Shown piece by piece: positions 46,685 to 58,964 of a DNA stretch of 64,000 nt; within the stretch, counting starts at the first letter, position 1; every line of letters begins with the position of its first letter. The position numbers and the translations under genes are program-made. The notes beneath the pieces are model-generated. The model had not been told where the DNA came from. It searched no databases and worked only from the letters and a program-made list of their open reading frames with translations. Origin of the DNA: Dacryopinax spathularia (taxonomy: Eukaryota; Basidiomycota; Dacrymycetes; Dacrymycetales; Dacrymycetaceae); NCBI GenBank assembly GCA_037974965.1, contig JBBPFI010000007.1, positions 930,001 through 994,000 on the forward strand, in the 5' to 3' direction.

Positions 46685-47617
46685 ATGACCTCCCCCCACA
46701 CCCGCACCCGCACCCGTCCCCAATCCCAATCCCAATCGCCCAAGATCCCCCCCTTCCTGAGACAAGCATCGGCAGATGTCGTCCTCCTCTCCTCTGACAA
46801 ACCGGCCGTCGAGCTGCGTGTTCATAGGCGGATATTGGTCGAGGCTAGCGAGCTCTTCCGGACGATGTTCGACCTCCCTCAGCCTGCGCCTGCACTTCCC
46901 ACCACGAATGGCTCTACCGGCGGGGCGAGAGTCGACTCGGCGGGGCAAGGGGAGGCAGAGCTGCCAAGGATCGAGATGCAAGAACCCTCCTCCGTTCTAA
47001 TCCCCCTCCTGACCCTCCTCTACCCCGTCCCCCCTCCCTTCTTCCCCACACTCGAGCTCCTCCCAGGGCTATTGCGCGCTTCTCATAAATACGACCTCCC
47101 CCTCCCCCTCTCCCACCTCCGCTCGACGCTCACTGAGCCGCGTTTCCTCCACTCCGACCCTCTAGCCGTCTACGCTCTAGCGTGCCAGTTCGACCTCCAC
47201 GAAGAAGCGCGCCTCGCCAGCCGGTACACTCTAAAGGTCGAACTGATGTCCCTTCTCCTCCCCCTCCCGGACAAACTAGGCCAAATGCTCGCCGTCGACC
47301 TAGTCCAGCTCGTCGCACTCCGAGTGGCTAGGGCCGAACAAGCAAAACACATCATCAAGTCCCCCTCAGCCTTCAGCACCCTGCGGTGTTCATGCGGCCA
47401 CCTCCCGCCCTGGGTTCAGGAGTGGAGGAGAAGAGCGTGTGCGGAGCTGGATCGGTTTCCGGTGGGGGAGACGGTGTTCGGGAGCGGGTTTTTGGGAGAT
47501 GTGTTGGGTTGCTGTGCTGCTGGGGTGGGGTGTGGGAAGTGTGCGGCGGCGGGGTGGGATAGGGAGGAGTGGGAGAGGTTGCGGGCGGAGGTGGATGGGC
47601 TGCCGGATACGATCTAA
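46685..47617 (+). CDS. BTB/POZ-domain protein
   Basis: A single exon encodes 310 residues from the first ATG. After a Thr/Arg/Gln/Ser-rich head, the BTB core reads ADVVLLSSDKPAVELRVHRRILVEASELFRTMFDLPQ and continues with a leucine-rich part (SSVLIPLLTLLYP, LLRASHKYDLP). BTB domains mediate dimerisation or binding to Cullin-3. There is no kelch, MATH or zinc-finger partner domain. The C-terminus has a small cysteine group (LRCSCGH, CCAAGVGCGKC). Many fungi have expanded families of such stand-alone BTB proteins of unknown role. Confidence 0.8.
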   Translation: MTSPHTRTRTRPQSQSQSPKIPPFLRQASADVVLLSSDKPAVELRVHRRILVEASELFRTMFDLPQPAPALPTTNGSTGGARVDSAGQGEAELPRIEMQEPSSVLIPLLTLLYPVPPPFFPTLELLPGLLRASHKYDLPLPLSHLRSTLTEPRFLHSDPLAVYALACQFDLHEEARLASRYTLKVELMSLLLPLPDKLGQMLAVDLVQLVALRVARAEQAKHIIKSPSAFSTLRCSCGHLPPWVQEWRRRACAELDRFPVGETVFGSGFLGDVLGCCAAGVGCGKCAAAGWDREEWERLRAEVDGLPDTI

Positions 47618-48219
47618 CACCCCCCTGAGCTGCCCGGCATTGTCTGTTTGTTTGTCTGTTTTCGTGGGGGTGGGAGATGCTTTCGTGGATTTTCTCTGGG
47701 CTTTTCTTGGGCTTGGCTGGACTTTGTCTGCACGGACTTTACTTCTGGACTTTGCTTGATGTTTCTCGGACCGGCCTTTCGATCTCTTGGTTGCCTGTGT
47801 ATCTTGCTGGCCTACATTACCCGTCAATCCATCCGGCTGGGCGACCTCACTCTGGTCTCTGAGAGCAGATGTTCTTCATATTCTATGGCAACACTCTGCA
47901 GCTCGCTCGTTGACTTCAGTTGGTTGGGAGTCAACAAGCACCTCCGGTCTCGGGACATGTCTCTAGTAATGACAGCGCATGTATTTGCTGGATCGCTGCC
48001 TTCTCAGAACAATACGACCTTCCCAACGAACCCAACGTATTCCTCCTAAGGCATGCAACACCCAAGACTTCCTCCTCCACACCGCATGCTGGCAGAACCC
48101 GGCCAACTTCCTGATCATACGTCCTCTACTTCGTCGTGCCTTTTCCCAGCCTCCAAAAGGTCTATAAATGGCGCATCACTCCCCTCCCCCCGCAGGGCAA
48201 GAGCCAACCAGCACCCGCG
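47618..48219. other. Spacer between the BTB and esterase genes
   Basis: About 600 bp. A T/G-rich stretch downstream of the BTB stop is probably its 3' UTR, and the last 150 bp should hold the esterase promoter. TATAAATGG at about 48163-48171, some 50 bp before the ATG, is a possible TATA box. Confidence 0.4.
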
Positions 48220-50190
48220 ATGTTGGTCCTCCCAGCTCTCCGCTTGCTCATTCTGACGGCTCAGCTGCCCCTAGTGGCCGCTGTTGATCCTCTCGTCGAT
48301 CTGGGGTATAGTTCCTACCGCGGCACCGCACGCTCGACGGGTATCACGGAATGGCTCGGTATCCGGTACGCCGCCCCTCCGCTCGGCGACCTGCGCTGGA
48401 GAGCGCCTCAAGCTCCTCTCCCCACCAACGGGACCATCGAAGCCAACATCGTCTGTTCCTCCCTCCCCTTCCCTGCTCTTCCAGCTGAGATGCTGACACG
48501 GGGGGTAGCACGGCCCCATCTGCCTCCCCACCCCCGGCTCGTCCACCTCCTCCCTCCCAACATCAGAAGACTGCCTCTTCCTCGAAGTCTACGCCCCCTC
48601 CCTCGCCCGCACCACATCAAAGCTCCCCGTCTACCTCTTCATCCAAGGAGGGGGGTTCAACGTCCTCTCCAGCGCGAACTACAACGCCACCTCGCTCATC
48701 CAAGCTGGGGAAATGGACATGGTTGTGGTGACGTTCAATTACCGGGTTGGGCTGTATGGGTTTTTGGCGAGTAGGGAGGTGCAGGAGGGGGGGGAGACGA
48801 ATGTGGGGTTGTTGGATCAGAGGATGGTTATGCAGTGGGTGCAGGAGTATATCTGTCTTGTACGCATTCTCTTCCTCTGCTCTTCTCGGCTCTTCTGCCT
48901 GGTTTGCCTTTGGCGTTCACTGATGTAGTGTTGACGATGGTGATGGCAGTTCGGCGGCGACCCCGGCCATGTAACTCTCGGCGGCGACAGCGCCGGCTCA
49001 GCCTCCATCCTCCTGCACATGATGGCCCCCTCCTCCCTCTCCCCAAACTCCTCCAACCAAACCCAAACCCAAACCCAGCCGCTCTTCCACGCCGCCCTAG
49101 CCGAATCCGCCACCATGGGCAACATGCTCACCATCCCCCAATCTCAATACCAATACGACGCCCTCACACTCCGCGCCAACTGCTCCTCACCTGGCGGGGG
49201 GGACTCGCTGGCTTGCTTGAGGGGAAAGACGGCGGAGGAGCTGCAGGGTGTTAATGTTAATGTGCCGTATCCCAACTTGGGGCAAGGGGCGAGCGCGCCG
49301 ATATATATGTATCAGCCGACGATCGATGGGTCGTTCATTCCGGACTACACATATAAGCTTTTGCAAGAGGGGAAGTTTGTCAGGATTCCCGCTATCTTCG
49401 GGTACGTTGTCCATCCAGGCCTCGTACGGGAGCGGGGGCTGATGAGCTGATGGGCGGGCAGAGACGACACGAACGGAGGAACGATCTTCACCCCCCGGAA
49501 CACGTCGACCTACGCAGAGATGGATCAATTCATGCTCGATCAATGGAATGCCCTTACACCCTACCAGTTAGAAACGATGAACCTCCTCTATCCGCCCGCG
49601 GAGGTGTATCCGGATACGGGCACCCTGTGGCGGACAGTGAGCAATGCGTATGGGGAGATGCGGTTGATGTGCCCTAGCTTGGCGATAGGGAGCGCGCTGA
49701 GTGTGTATAACGAGGGGAGCAGTTGGGTGTATCGGTACGTCCGTTCCTCCCTCTCCTTCTCCCTTCCCCCAGGGCCTTGAGAGGAAAGGGGACAAGGCTG
49801 AGAGATGTGGACAGGTACAACGTCATGGACCCCGCTCAGATGGCCTCCGGCCTCGGAGTCCCGCACACCATCGAGCTCCTCGCCGTCTGGGGCCCCTCCA
49901 ACTCCTACTGGGCGCCATACAACGCCGGCCCCTCACCAACATCCTACAACCCCGGAGGGATAAACAGCGGGATCATCCCCGTAATCCAAGGGTACTGGAC
50001 GAGTTTCATCCGCTCTTATGATCCTAATTTGTTGAGGCTGCCAGGGACGCCGGAGTGGGGGCAATGGACGGTCTGGGGGAAGGAGAGGTTGGTGCTGCAG
50101 ACTAATGCGACTGGGATGGAGGTTGTTGATCCGGGGTTGCAGGCGAGGTGTGCGTGGTTGGAGGCTATTGGGATTATGGCACAGCAGTAG
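48220..50190 (+). CDS. Secreted type-B carboxylesterase/lipase
   Basis: Five exons (48220-48450, 48509-48859, 48950-49401, 49462-49734, 49815-50190) encode 560 residues. A signal peptide (about 1-21) is followed by type-B esterase landmarks: GIRYAAPPLGDLRWRAP, EDCLFLEVYAP, the oxyanion loop FIQGGGFN, FNYRVGLYGFLAS and the nucleophile elbow LGGDSAGSAS. DDTNGGTIF is the region of the catalytic acid and GVPHTIELLAVWG carries the likely catalytic His. This is an alpha/beta hydrolase acting on carboxylic esters outside the cell; the substrate cannot be told. A degenerate copy lies beyond the RasGAP gene. The first intron has a weak donor, GTCTGT. Confidence 0.88.
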
Positions 50191-51333
50191 CAGGTAATCT
50201 CAGACAGCGCAAGAACGTAGTAGTGCCGGGTGTTGTCATTGTTCGGGAACAGGATCGAGGATGATACGACTGGTGAGGTTGCTTGACGGCGAAACAAGCA
50301 GTCTCAGCGACACGTAAAAAACGATCAGGATCAGAACAACCTCGCTCGGTCGAGCAGCACACAGCCAACGGGAATTCAGCAAGTCCAACCAGGCACAGTC
50401 CCAGTCCAAAACGTATCATCCGTGCCTGACACCACCGTCAAAACACAGCACATCAGCCGTCTGTGGAGTATGCTGGCAGAGACCGTAAGGCAGAGAGAGA
50501 GATAGCCCATCAGTAGGGTTGAGCAAGGTTCGTTGCGGGCGTGAACGCCGAGCTTGAGGTGAAACAGCTCGGGCTGGATCGAAATCTGACCGCCGCGATG
50601 GGTATCCCGATAGCGCGTTGTTTTGGCAGAACACAGGATGCATGGGTGTAACCTAGTCACTGTTAGGCTGTAGCCATGATTCAAAAGAAGTCGAAGCGAG
50701 AAGGTGGTCGTCTGAGGAAGTGGAAGGTGGGAGGAGAACAAAAAGGCTGTCACTGTGCGCGACGGCGCGATGGTTCCCAAGGCGACGCGTGCGAGTCCTC
50801 GGGAGTAAATGGTTTGGGAAGATGTTCCTGAAAAGGAAAAGGGGACTGCTTGAATTCGGGTCCGTGTCATGCGACGTACAGTACGGGTCGTCGCACTCCG
50901 AACCGCCCTCAGACAGAGCTTCACCCCTCCGTTCGGTCTCATCGCCCATCCCAGACAGCCGGTGCACTCGACTCTCGTCTGTGTCGACCAGCACCCTGTC
51001 CTTGGCTGTGAACCGCCCTCTGCTTCCGTACCACATTCTTCAGCTCTGTTCCCCTTCTCGTCCTCCTGGTCGGTGCGTACTCGGGACGATCATACTACCA
51101 AGAACGACCAGAACATCTCCCGGACAGGTCGTCCTTCTCCAGCTTTCCGCTCTCTTGGGATAACGACCGCGCACCGTTAAACGCGACCCACCGCGGCTGT
51201 CCCAGGCAGAGCTCACAGGTGGTCACAGGTCACAGCCGTTGAAGTGCGCTGGGCCTGAGCACCGCGTCGTCGTCTCCCTCTTTCCCTCCTTCCCTCCTTC
51301 TCTCTTCCCCGATACCACTCCACTCCTTCAGTC
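50191..51333. other. Spacer between the esterase and RasGAP genes
   Basis: About 1.14 kb. A minus-strand frame open from 50942 to 50376 has no recognisable motif and is probably chance. The last 300 bp are CT-rich and likely form the RasGAP promoter and leader. Confidence 0.45.
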
Positions 51334-54062
51334 ATGTCCTCATCCTACTCCAACGGTGTGGCCTCGCCAGTCGGCGGGCCACTCGGAAGACGAATGACAG
51401 GCAAGAACGCGAACCGCTATAGCGTGAGCGCGATGTACAGCATGGCCGCCGAGCAGGACACAGAGCTAGAGGACGATCTGGCGCGAGGTATGCCTTATCC
51501 TTCTCCCACTGCCTTGTGTGTGCGGGACTGACGGGCGGCGGGCAGCTCAGAAACGGCTGCGAGAGCTTAAGAGCCGGATATCGGCCGTGTCGAAGAAGAA
51601 CTTTGTGCTGGAACGGGATGTGCGGTATTTGGACCAGAGGATCTCGTTGCTTATCCAGAATAAGATGGCGCTGGAAGAGGTGAGCCCTCCTCTCATCACA
51701 CCTCATGACTCTTGCTAACGAGCCGTGCAGCGGAGAGATATCGAAGGTCGGCTTGACGATGTCGAAGAAGAAGACGGCCACTACCCTGATGAACGAAAGC
51801 TGACTGTGCGTCCCCCATCTGGTCTGAGTCAGAAAGGACGGTATATGCTAATATGTTTTCAGCTATACTCCAACCTGTTCTTCCTGTTACAACACGAACC
51901 ACGACATATTGCCCTTCTTTGCCGCCTTATCTCCCTCAGCCAAGTTGACGCCCTGCTACAAACTGTAATGTTCACGCTGTACGGAAACCAGTATGAGAGC
52001 CGAGAGGAACATCTCCTGCTCACCATGTTCCAAGTGCGCACTACTCCCTCCCATTGCTGTGGACATAATAGCTGACAACCGTGCGCGCAGGTTGTACTCT
52101 CCCACCAATTCGACACCTCCACAGACTTCGGCAACCTCCTCCGTGCCAACACGCCCGTTTCACGAATGATGACGACCTACACCCGACGCGGTCCCGGCCA
52201 AAGTTACCTCAAGAGCGTCCTCGCCGACCGGATCAACAGCCTGATCGAGCACCGCGACCTGAACCTGGAGATCAACCCCGTCAAAGTGTACGAGCAGATG
52301 GTCTCCCAGTTCGAGGAGGAGAATAATGGCGAGTTGCCGGAGGGGATGGCGAAGGTCGTCACGCCTGAAGAGGCGGCGGAGAATGCGGATGTTCAGGCGA
52401 TCATAGCGCCCCGGCTGACGATGTTGATGGAGATTGCGAACAGTTTCCTGCATACTATCATTGACAGCCTTGAGACGGTGCCGTACGGTATCCGGTGGAT
52501 CTGCAAACAGATCAAGAGCTTGTCCAAGGTGCGCCCACTTGCCCACTTTTCGCAGTGTCCAATGCTGATCATGGATACAGCGACGATTCCCCGAAGCGTC
52601 CGATACCGCCATCTGCTCCCTCATCGGCGGCTTCTTCTTCCTGCGATTCATAAACCCCGCCATCGTGACCCCCCAATCCTACATGCTAGTCGACGCGACG
52701 CCCGCCAAGCACCCGCGGCGAACGCTCACGCTCATCGCGAAGATGCTGCAGAACCTGGCGAACAAGCCGTCCTACGCTAAGGAACAGTATATGATCACGC
52801 TGAACCCGTTTGTGGAGAATAACAAGACGCGGATCAACCAGTTCCTTAATAACTTGTGTGAGGTTAGCGATTTCTACGACACATTGGAGGTATGTGGCAG
52901 TTAGCGCCTACTTTCGGACCTGTTCCGATGACACGCGTCTGCGCAGATGGATCAGTACATGGCCTTGTCGAAAAAGGACCTGAGGATCAACATCACCATC
53001 AACGAGATGTACAACACGCACGCCCTTCTCTCGCAGCACCTGGACCAAATGGCCCCGAGCGAAAAAGCGCACCTGCGTATCCTGCTCGAAGACCTCGGCC
53101 CCGCACCCGAACAAGTCTCGCGCAAAGAGAACCGCACGATGGAGCTCCCGCTCTTCAGCAGATGGGAAGTGCCCATCCAGGACCTTACGACCGCGTTTGC
53201 AGGGGAGGGGAACGTGACGCATAGCGATATCCTGTATATGGAAGCTAAGTCGATCTTCGTTAACCTTATCAGGTCTATCCCGGGGTCGAACGACAAGCTC
53301 CCTATCGACCTGGAAGCACTTGCGGAGCGAGCAGCGACGACAAAGGATGCCGCGCTGGTCCGGAAGGGCATCAAGGTGAAGGAGATGCTTCGCGAGCTCG
53401 TGGAAGCTCGCATTCTGGACCGGTCGGACGGGTACAGGCTGATGCAGGAAGAGGTCGCTGCTGAACTCGTGCATCTCGGCAACCTGAGGGACAAGGTGTT
53501 ACTGGAGACCCGCTCGCTCGACGCGGTCTACAGGAACATCTCGGACCATAACGACTACCTCAAGTCCCAGCTGGAGCAATACAAAGCCTACCTTCAAAAC
53601 GTGCGCAAGTCCTCAGGGAACGACAAGTCCTCCACCGGCGTCGGGGTAATAACCGTCGGCGGGAAGGAGAAGAAGCCCGCAAAGGCGACCGTGCAAGGTC
53701 CATATCGGTTCACCCATGCGCAGCTGGAGAAAGAAGGCATTATCGTCGAGAGCAATGTCCCCGAGGCGAGGAGGCCGAATATCTACTTTAACATTACGAG
53801 CCCCTCCCCGGGCGCGTTCATAATCGCGCTGCATTATAAGGGGAGGGAGAAGGCGATTCTGGAGATGGATTTGAAGATTGACGATTTGCTCGAGAAGGTG
53901 CGCCTCTACCCCGCCCCCAAGTTTTCCTTTGCTTCGTGGTTACTAACCCGGGCTCGGCAGCATAAGGACGGCAAACATCTGCTCGACCTAGAGTATGTGC
54001 AGCTGAACGTACCCAAGGTCCTGGCGCTCCTGAACAAAGTCTTCACCCGGCGGAAGAACTAG
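51334..54062 (+). CDS. IQGAP-like Ras GTPase-activating protein (Gap1/Sar1 type)
   Basis: Eight exons (51334-51487, 51546-51679, 51731-51805, 51863-52033, 52091-52528, 52581-52889, 52947-53897, 53961-54062) give 777 residues, close to fission yeast Gap1. An N-terminal coiled coil (about 50-95) precedes the RasGAP domain: [32 protein letters not shown] and the signature [15 protein letters not shown]. The RasGAP C-terminal domain fills residues 540-760. It lacks the calponin-homology, IQ and WW parts of true IQGAPs. Arg196 sits where catalytic RasGAPs carry the arginine finger and mammalian IQGAP1 has Thr. The enzyme is therefore likely an active Ras inactivator, and in fungi such proteins act in mating and cAMP signalling. 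Confidence 0.93.
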
Positions 54063-54698
54063 TGCTCTCCCTCCTCCATCTGCTTATTTATGCCCGGTCC
54101 TCGATCCTTGGCCCTCCTTGGTCCTCCTTGGTCGCCCGCTCTGCGTCAGACTGTACTGCTAGCTTCTTCCTTTCCTGCTTCGTTTTCCTCTTGATTGTTC
54201 TACGCGTTATCCTCTAACCCTCTTACCCTTTACCCAGACGTTTTTATACACTAGCGCGTAACTGATGCCCCTTCCTCCGACCTTATATAATGGCCTCTTC
54301 TCCCTCCCCGTCCTCCCTTCCCTTTCTTCACGTGTTTTGAAAACCCGTTGTTTTGTTTTCTCTTCGTTCGGGTTCGGCCCTGCGTGTGCGTTGCTGTTGG
54401 TCGTTGGTCACTTCTCGCTTTGTTGTGTTGTGTTACTTGAGTATAGGTGTGCTCTGGTTTTGCAATATCATCAGTGTTTTCTGCTGTCTTCATTTGGTTC
54501 CGCAGAAGGTTGGGTTCGTGCGCGGCTCTCCTTTCATGGGAGAACCAGTAACTACGACCCTCAGTTCTGCCAGCAATGTGCAATCGACGTCATGTCAAAG
54601 TCTTCTGAAACTCTGCGGCTATATGGCTGAGATCGAGAGACTGCGAGATGGGTTGGTCTTGATCGCGCTTGGTGCCTCGTCTGATTATCATGATCCCG
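54063..54698. other. 3' region of RasGAP and leader of the esterase relic
   Basis: About 640 bp, T-rich, with no supported gene. It likely holds the RasGAP 3' UTR and the old promoter of the decayed esterase copy. Confidence 0.4.
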
Positions 54699-56116
54699 AT
54701 GTTGGCTACCAGTCGCCGTTCTCCTTGCTCTCGTGTTCTGCCTAGACCTTGTGCTGTCGACCTGCTGGTTGATGTCAGATATGGCTCTTACTGCGGTGTT
54801 GCACGTTCTTCCGGGGTGACTGAGTGACTCGATCTGTATTCGGTATGCTGCTCCGCCTTTGGCTGATTTACGATGGAGAGCTCCTCAGGCACCTGTCGTA
54901 AACCTGACTGCCGTTGAAGCTAACACAGTGAGCAAGAAATGCAGGCTGTTATTCTGAATTCTCATAGTAATATCAGCATGGCCGCTTCTGCCTCCCAACA
55001 CCCGGTACACCTCCCAACTCCACAAGCTCAGAAGACCGTCGCTTCCTGGACGTCTATGCACCAACCCACGCGACCAACTCCTCCAGGTTCCCCGTATACC
55101 TGTTCATTCCAAGGCGGCGGGTTCAACCAGAACCTCAACTATAACTACAATGGCACCGGCTAGATTCAAGCCTCGGGCATCGAAATCGTCGTTGTTGCTT
55201 TCCATCATCGGGTTGGGCTCTTCGGATTTTTGGCAAGCAAGGAAGTGGTCGATGACGGCGAAGTCAATGTGGGCTTGCTGGATCAGAGACCGGTCATGCA
55301 TTGGGTGCAGAAACACATTCATCTTGTGAGAAGTGAGGTTGTGTCTCTACTTGAATCTGTCTGAATTTGTTTTTTTTTTCAGTTTGGGGTCGATCCAGAC
55401 CATGTCGTGCTTGGTGGGGACAGCGCCGGCGGTGCTTCTATCCTGCTGCACATGATGGCGTATGGTAGCCGCGATGACGGTCTCTTCCACGTCGCAGCCA
55501 TCCAGTCCGCAACTTTCGGAAACATGCTGGACGTCGATCAGTCACAATATCAGTTCGATGACCTGGTGGTCCGTGTGGGCTGCTCAGGAACACAACGACA
55601 GACCCACTTGCATGCTTACGATTGCGAGGCTGATGTGCCCCACTTTGGTAGTCGGAAACGTCTTTTCTGTTCAAACCGACGGTGAATCTTGGTTATACCG
55701 GCTAGTACAAATTACAATCCTGAATGGTTCAGTCACGAACTCATGTTCTTCCCCAGATATAACGTGGAAGATCCTGAGCAGATGGCAGAAGGTCTCGGTG
55801 TCCCTCATATGGCTGAACTCGACGCTCTTTGGGGGCCGTATAACGTCCACGCGGGCGGATCTCCAGCTTCCTTTACCCTGGGGGCGTGAATGCCCCTACA
55901 GTCCCTGTCATACGAGGCTACTGGACGAGCTTCATTCGCTCCTTCAATCCGAATACCTACCGTGCTCCTGGATCACCGGAATGGGGGGAGTGGACCGTAT
56001 TGGGAAGAGAGAGATTGCGCTTTCAAACTAATGGAAAAGCTATGGAGATGGTCGTTATGGATTTGCAAGCCAGGTGTAATTGGCTCGCATCCATCGGCAT
56101 TGCAGCTCAGCAGTGA
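54699..56116 (+). pseudogene. Decayed carboxylesterase copy
   Basis: The sequence can be aligned with the intact esterase along most of its length: start and signal region, VDVRYGSYCGVARSSGVTE, LRWRAPQAP, GGDSAGGASILLHMM, then YNVEDPEQMAEGLGVPH and a C-terminus ending IGIAAQQ versus IGIMAQQ. A TGA replaces the Trp codon of the first exon near 54825. Further frame changes occur, for example a lost base near 55883. Roughly 160 residues of the middle, between VRVGCSG and MCPTLVVG, are missing. It retains introns, including one ending in a T-run at about 55368-55381. It therefore arose by DNA duplication, not retroposition. Its GC content is lower than that of the intact gene. Confidence 0.85.
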
Positions 56117-56503
56117 GCTTAGCATTGATTCTTGTTGCCATACTGACGTGCGAGGCAGGAGCGTCCCCAGCAACACAGGCTCCAATATCGAGTTCGGTCA
56201 AGAGGCTGCAGAGGCCGAGTTTCCGTTATCGGACGCAACGAAACAACAATTGTTGGCCGATGGCCGATGAAAAGAAAGGGAATCGACGCTGCAAGTCCAG
56301 TGAGGGTCGGACACGACAAGAAGCGGTGGATGGCGATGCATAGATAATTGATTGGCAGATTGCAATCTAATAAACGTTACAATGGTCCAATGGTGCAAAT
56401 GAATTTGGTATCCGGATGCGTGCAGGATATGTATGCAAGGTAATGACGTTGTCCACTTTCAGTCCGCTTCAATGTCTCGTCTTCGTCTTCTTCCGCCCAC
56501 GAT
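56117..56503. other. Spacer between esterase relic and UBP8
   Basis: About 390 bp of non-coding sequence, moderately AT-rich near 56345-56410. It probably contains the UBP8 3' UTR. No repeat or RNA gene was seen. Confidence 0.4.
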
Positions 56504-58688
56504 CTACGTGGGCACGGCACTCGTTTGCCTGCTGGCGTTCTCGAGCTTCACTGTGACTTTCTCTGGCTTCTCGGGGCTCTTTTCTTTAGCGCTCTTCTTC
56601 ATCGCCTTTTCGAGCTCCATACGTTTGGCTGCTTCTACGTAGCTCGGCCTGGAGTATGGCCGGTACTCGAAGTGTCGCTTGATGTAGAAGCACATGTATG
56701 CTTTCGAATCAAGCACTGCTCGCAGCGTGGTACGTATGACCCTATATCGTCCATCACACATCTGCGAATCACTGCTTCATGAAGACACGTACTTGTCGTC
56801 GTCATAACGATACCATTCCCCATCAACCCGCGCAAAGTTGGTATAATGACCCGTGTCTATCTTCCCCTCGTGGTTGACAACAGCGAACAGGTCGTACTCG
56901 TACAAGATATCTGGTCCGAACTCCTCCGGGCTAAACGATGGTCAGGATTGGCGAGGGCACGGCAACTGGTAGGCATACTCGATAGATGCGTCTGCCTTCG
57001 CCAGCGCGGCAGACGTATAGGGAGCCATGTTGATGACAGAGGGGAACCGAATAGGGGTATCTATCTTGGTGGCTGTTGCTGAGTGCTCGAATCGCTGGTG
57101 AGAGACATGGTCAAAATGCGCCTAGCAGGTAAACGCAGCGTACAGACCTTGAAATGAAATGCTAGAACTGGCGGCAGCTTGCGAAAGCTAAGCCGTTTGG
57201 TTGCGCCATTCGTCATCTTCCCGCACTCGCTGCAGTTGTACTCATGCGGAAGCTTCTCATGCCGAGTATATCTGAATGGACATCAACAACACAAGTTCAG
57301 CACTGCAACTGAGAACGTACCGCCGTAAGCAAGCCGCTAACGTATTTTCGTCCGAGGCACCCGCGCCTGGCTTCGTCTTGCCAGCCACACCCTTCAGGTC
57401 CAGGCTGATATCCAGCATCGGGTCGACCGTAGTGGTAACGTTCCCACATTCACCACACACAACCTCACTCTGCAGCTGGCCTGCAAAGGTGGAATGGATA
57501 ATGCAGTTGCAGGAGACGTTGGTAGATCCCCGTGAGCTTGCATGAATCTGGTGCAGCGCAGCTAGGTAGAATTCGTGTGCGTCCTGCTGTGCGTAGCCGG
57601 CAAGTTCCGGCGTTGTGACCCACATTGAGTGCATGAACGATGTAGGGCCGTAGGGAGTGAGCGTGTCGGTAGAGTAGAACTGCAACCATATGTCAGTCTG
57701 GATGAAGCTGTGCGAGCACAGGGCGTACTTCGGCAAACAGCTTGTCCATCTCGCAGCATATACACGTTTTTGTGTTCTTGCAGAGCCGCGTCGGGTGCTT
57801 GTCACTCAGAAAATAATTTCGCAGTACGGGGTTGTGAATGAACGTTTGCAGGATCACGCTCATGTAGCATGACGCTCCCAAATTTAGAAGACCTCGACGC
57901 CCTACATGGCGACCATCAGCATACTTCCGCCACATCAGGAGTCGGCGGAACGCACCGCGTCCAACGACAGGCCTGAACCCGGACAACTGCTCCGCATACT
58001 CCTCCCCCGTCCACGGCCGAAAATGTTGTCGCTCAATCCTGCTGTCTTGTGCCGCTAACATCCAGAAATGAGCAATGGTGTCTTTCCAAAAATGACAAGC
58101 AGATTGCTTACTCTGGAAAGGCGTGCGCTTCTCCTCCACCGCCAGCAATGCACGCTCGAAGCGCTCGTCCATCTCCTTGCTGTAGATGAAGTCGTTGCAG
58201 TGCCGGCAGAAGATCATGCCGGATTTTGCATCGATTGCTGAGGTGGGGGATTGGTCAGCAAAGCGGTAGGACGCTCCTATGGTCGGAGTAACGCACCGAA
58301 AGAATGGCCGCTTTTGTCCAGGTGGGCTTTCATGTGCCCATCGTCCCAACCAGCGACGAACGGGCAGTCGAGGCAGAGCATTGGTCGATGCAGCGGCGAG
58401 GCGCAAGTCCCACATGCGGGTGCTGGTAGCTAGGCCCAGCGTCAGCATCTTGCAAGCGCAAAATGAGTAAACAGACCGCACCTTGCGCTTCTTTTTTGGG
58501 GGAGGACAGTCCATCCCTGCGTAATGTGACCCCAGGAGAGCTGCTGTCCTCTCTTTTTCCGTATATCGAGCCCGCGCCTCCTCCGACCCACAAGCAGCGA
58601 CAAAGTGCTCGCACCCCGCGCCGGTTGCCTCCTTGTTGTCTCCCTGATGCCCACCGTCGCCATCAGTGAGCACCGCCGCGTCCGCCAT
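56504..58688 (-). CDS. UBP8: SAGA-type deubiquitinase Ubp8 (USP22/51 family)
   Basis: Ten exons give 574 residues: 58688-58482, 58429-58297, 58237-58112, 58054-57956, 57901-57729, 57679-57321, 57271-57148, 57094-56967, 56930-56793 and 56741-56504. A PKKKRK run near residue 64 looks like a nuclear signal. The ZnF-UBP domain follows: CGTCASPLHRPMLCLDC, GHMKAHLDKSGHSF, CRHCNDFIYS. The USP core has the Cys box GLLNLGASCYMSVILQT (Cys200), FLSDKHP, ECGNVTTTVDP and ECGKMTNGATKR zinc knuckles, and the His box HEGKIDTGHYTNFARVDGEWYRYDDDK in two pieces. Ubp8 removes ubiquitin from histone H2B within SAGA. A Lys/Glu-rich tail extends past the usual end. Intron 4 is 54 nt and stop-free in frame. Confidence 0.92.
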
Positions 58689-58964
58689 GCTGGCTGTTGA
58701 ACCTTCCTTCCGCTCCTATCCAATGGTCGCCTAGATGGTAGAGAGAAAAAGAGAGGAGGAGGCGCTCCTGTTGGTGTGTATATAAGGGGAGTTGCCGGGA
58801 ATGTGAATGGCCAACTTTAGGTCTCTCCGTCGCACTCACGCGAGCTCAGGGACTGCCGCACTCGGGTGATGAGCATCATCGCCTTTGCCGCGGCGTGCGA
58901 ATCGCGCGCGAGATCGGGCGGCGAAACTACCCACCTCCACATCTTGTGGCCCGTGCACTAGAGC
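58689..58964. promoter_or_regulatory. Divergent promoter, UBP8 and HIT gene
   Basis: The 276 bp between divergent start codons contains TATATAAG at about 58779-58786, oriented toward the HIT gene, and an AG-rich tract beside it. GAGGCGCTCCTG at 58759-58770 contains a short inverted repeat. Confidence 0.4.

Noticed and set aside
50376-50942. 188-residue minus-strand frame between esterase and RasGAP
   Set aside because: No domain, odd composition and location in a promoter-like stretch; treated as chance.
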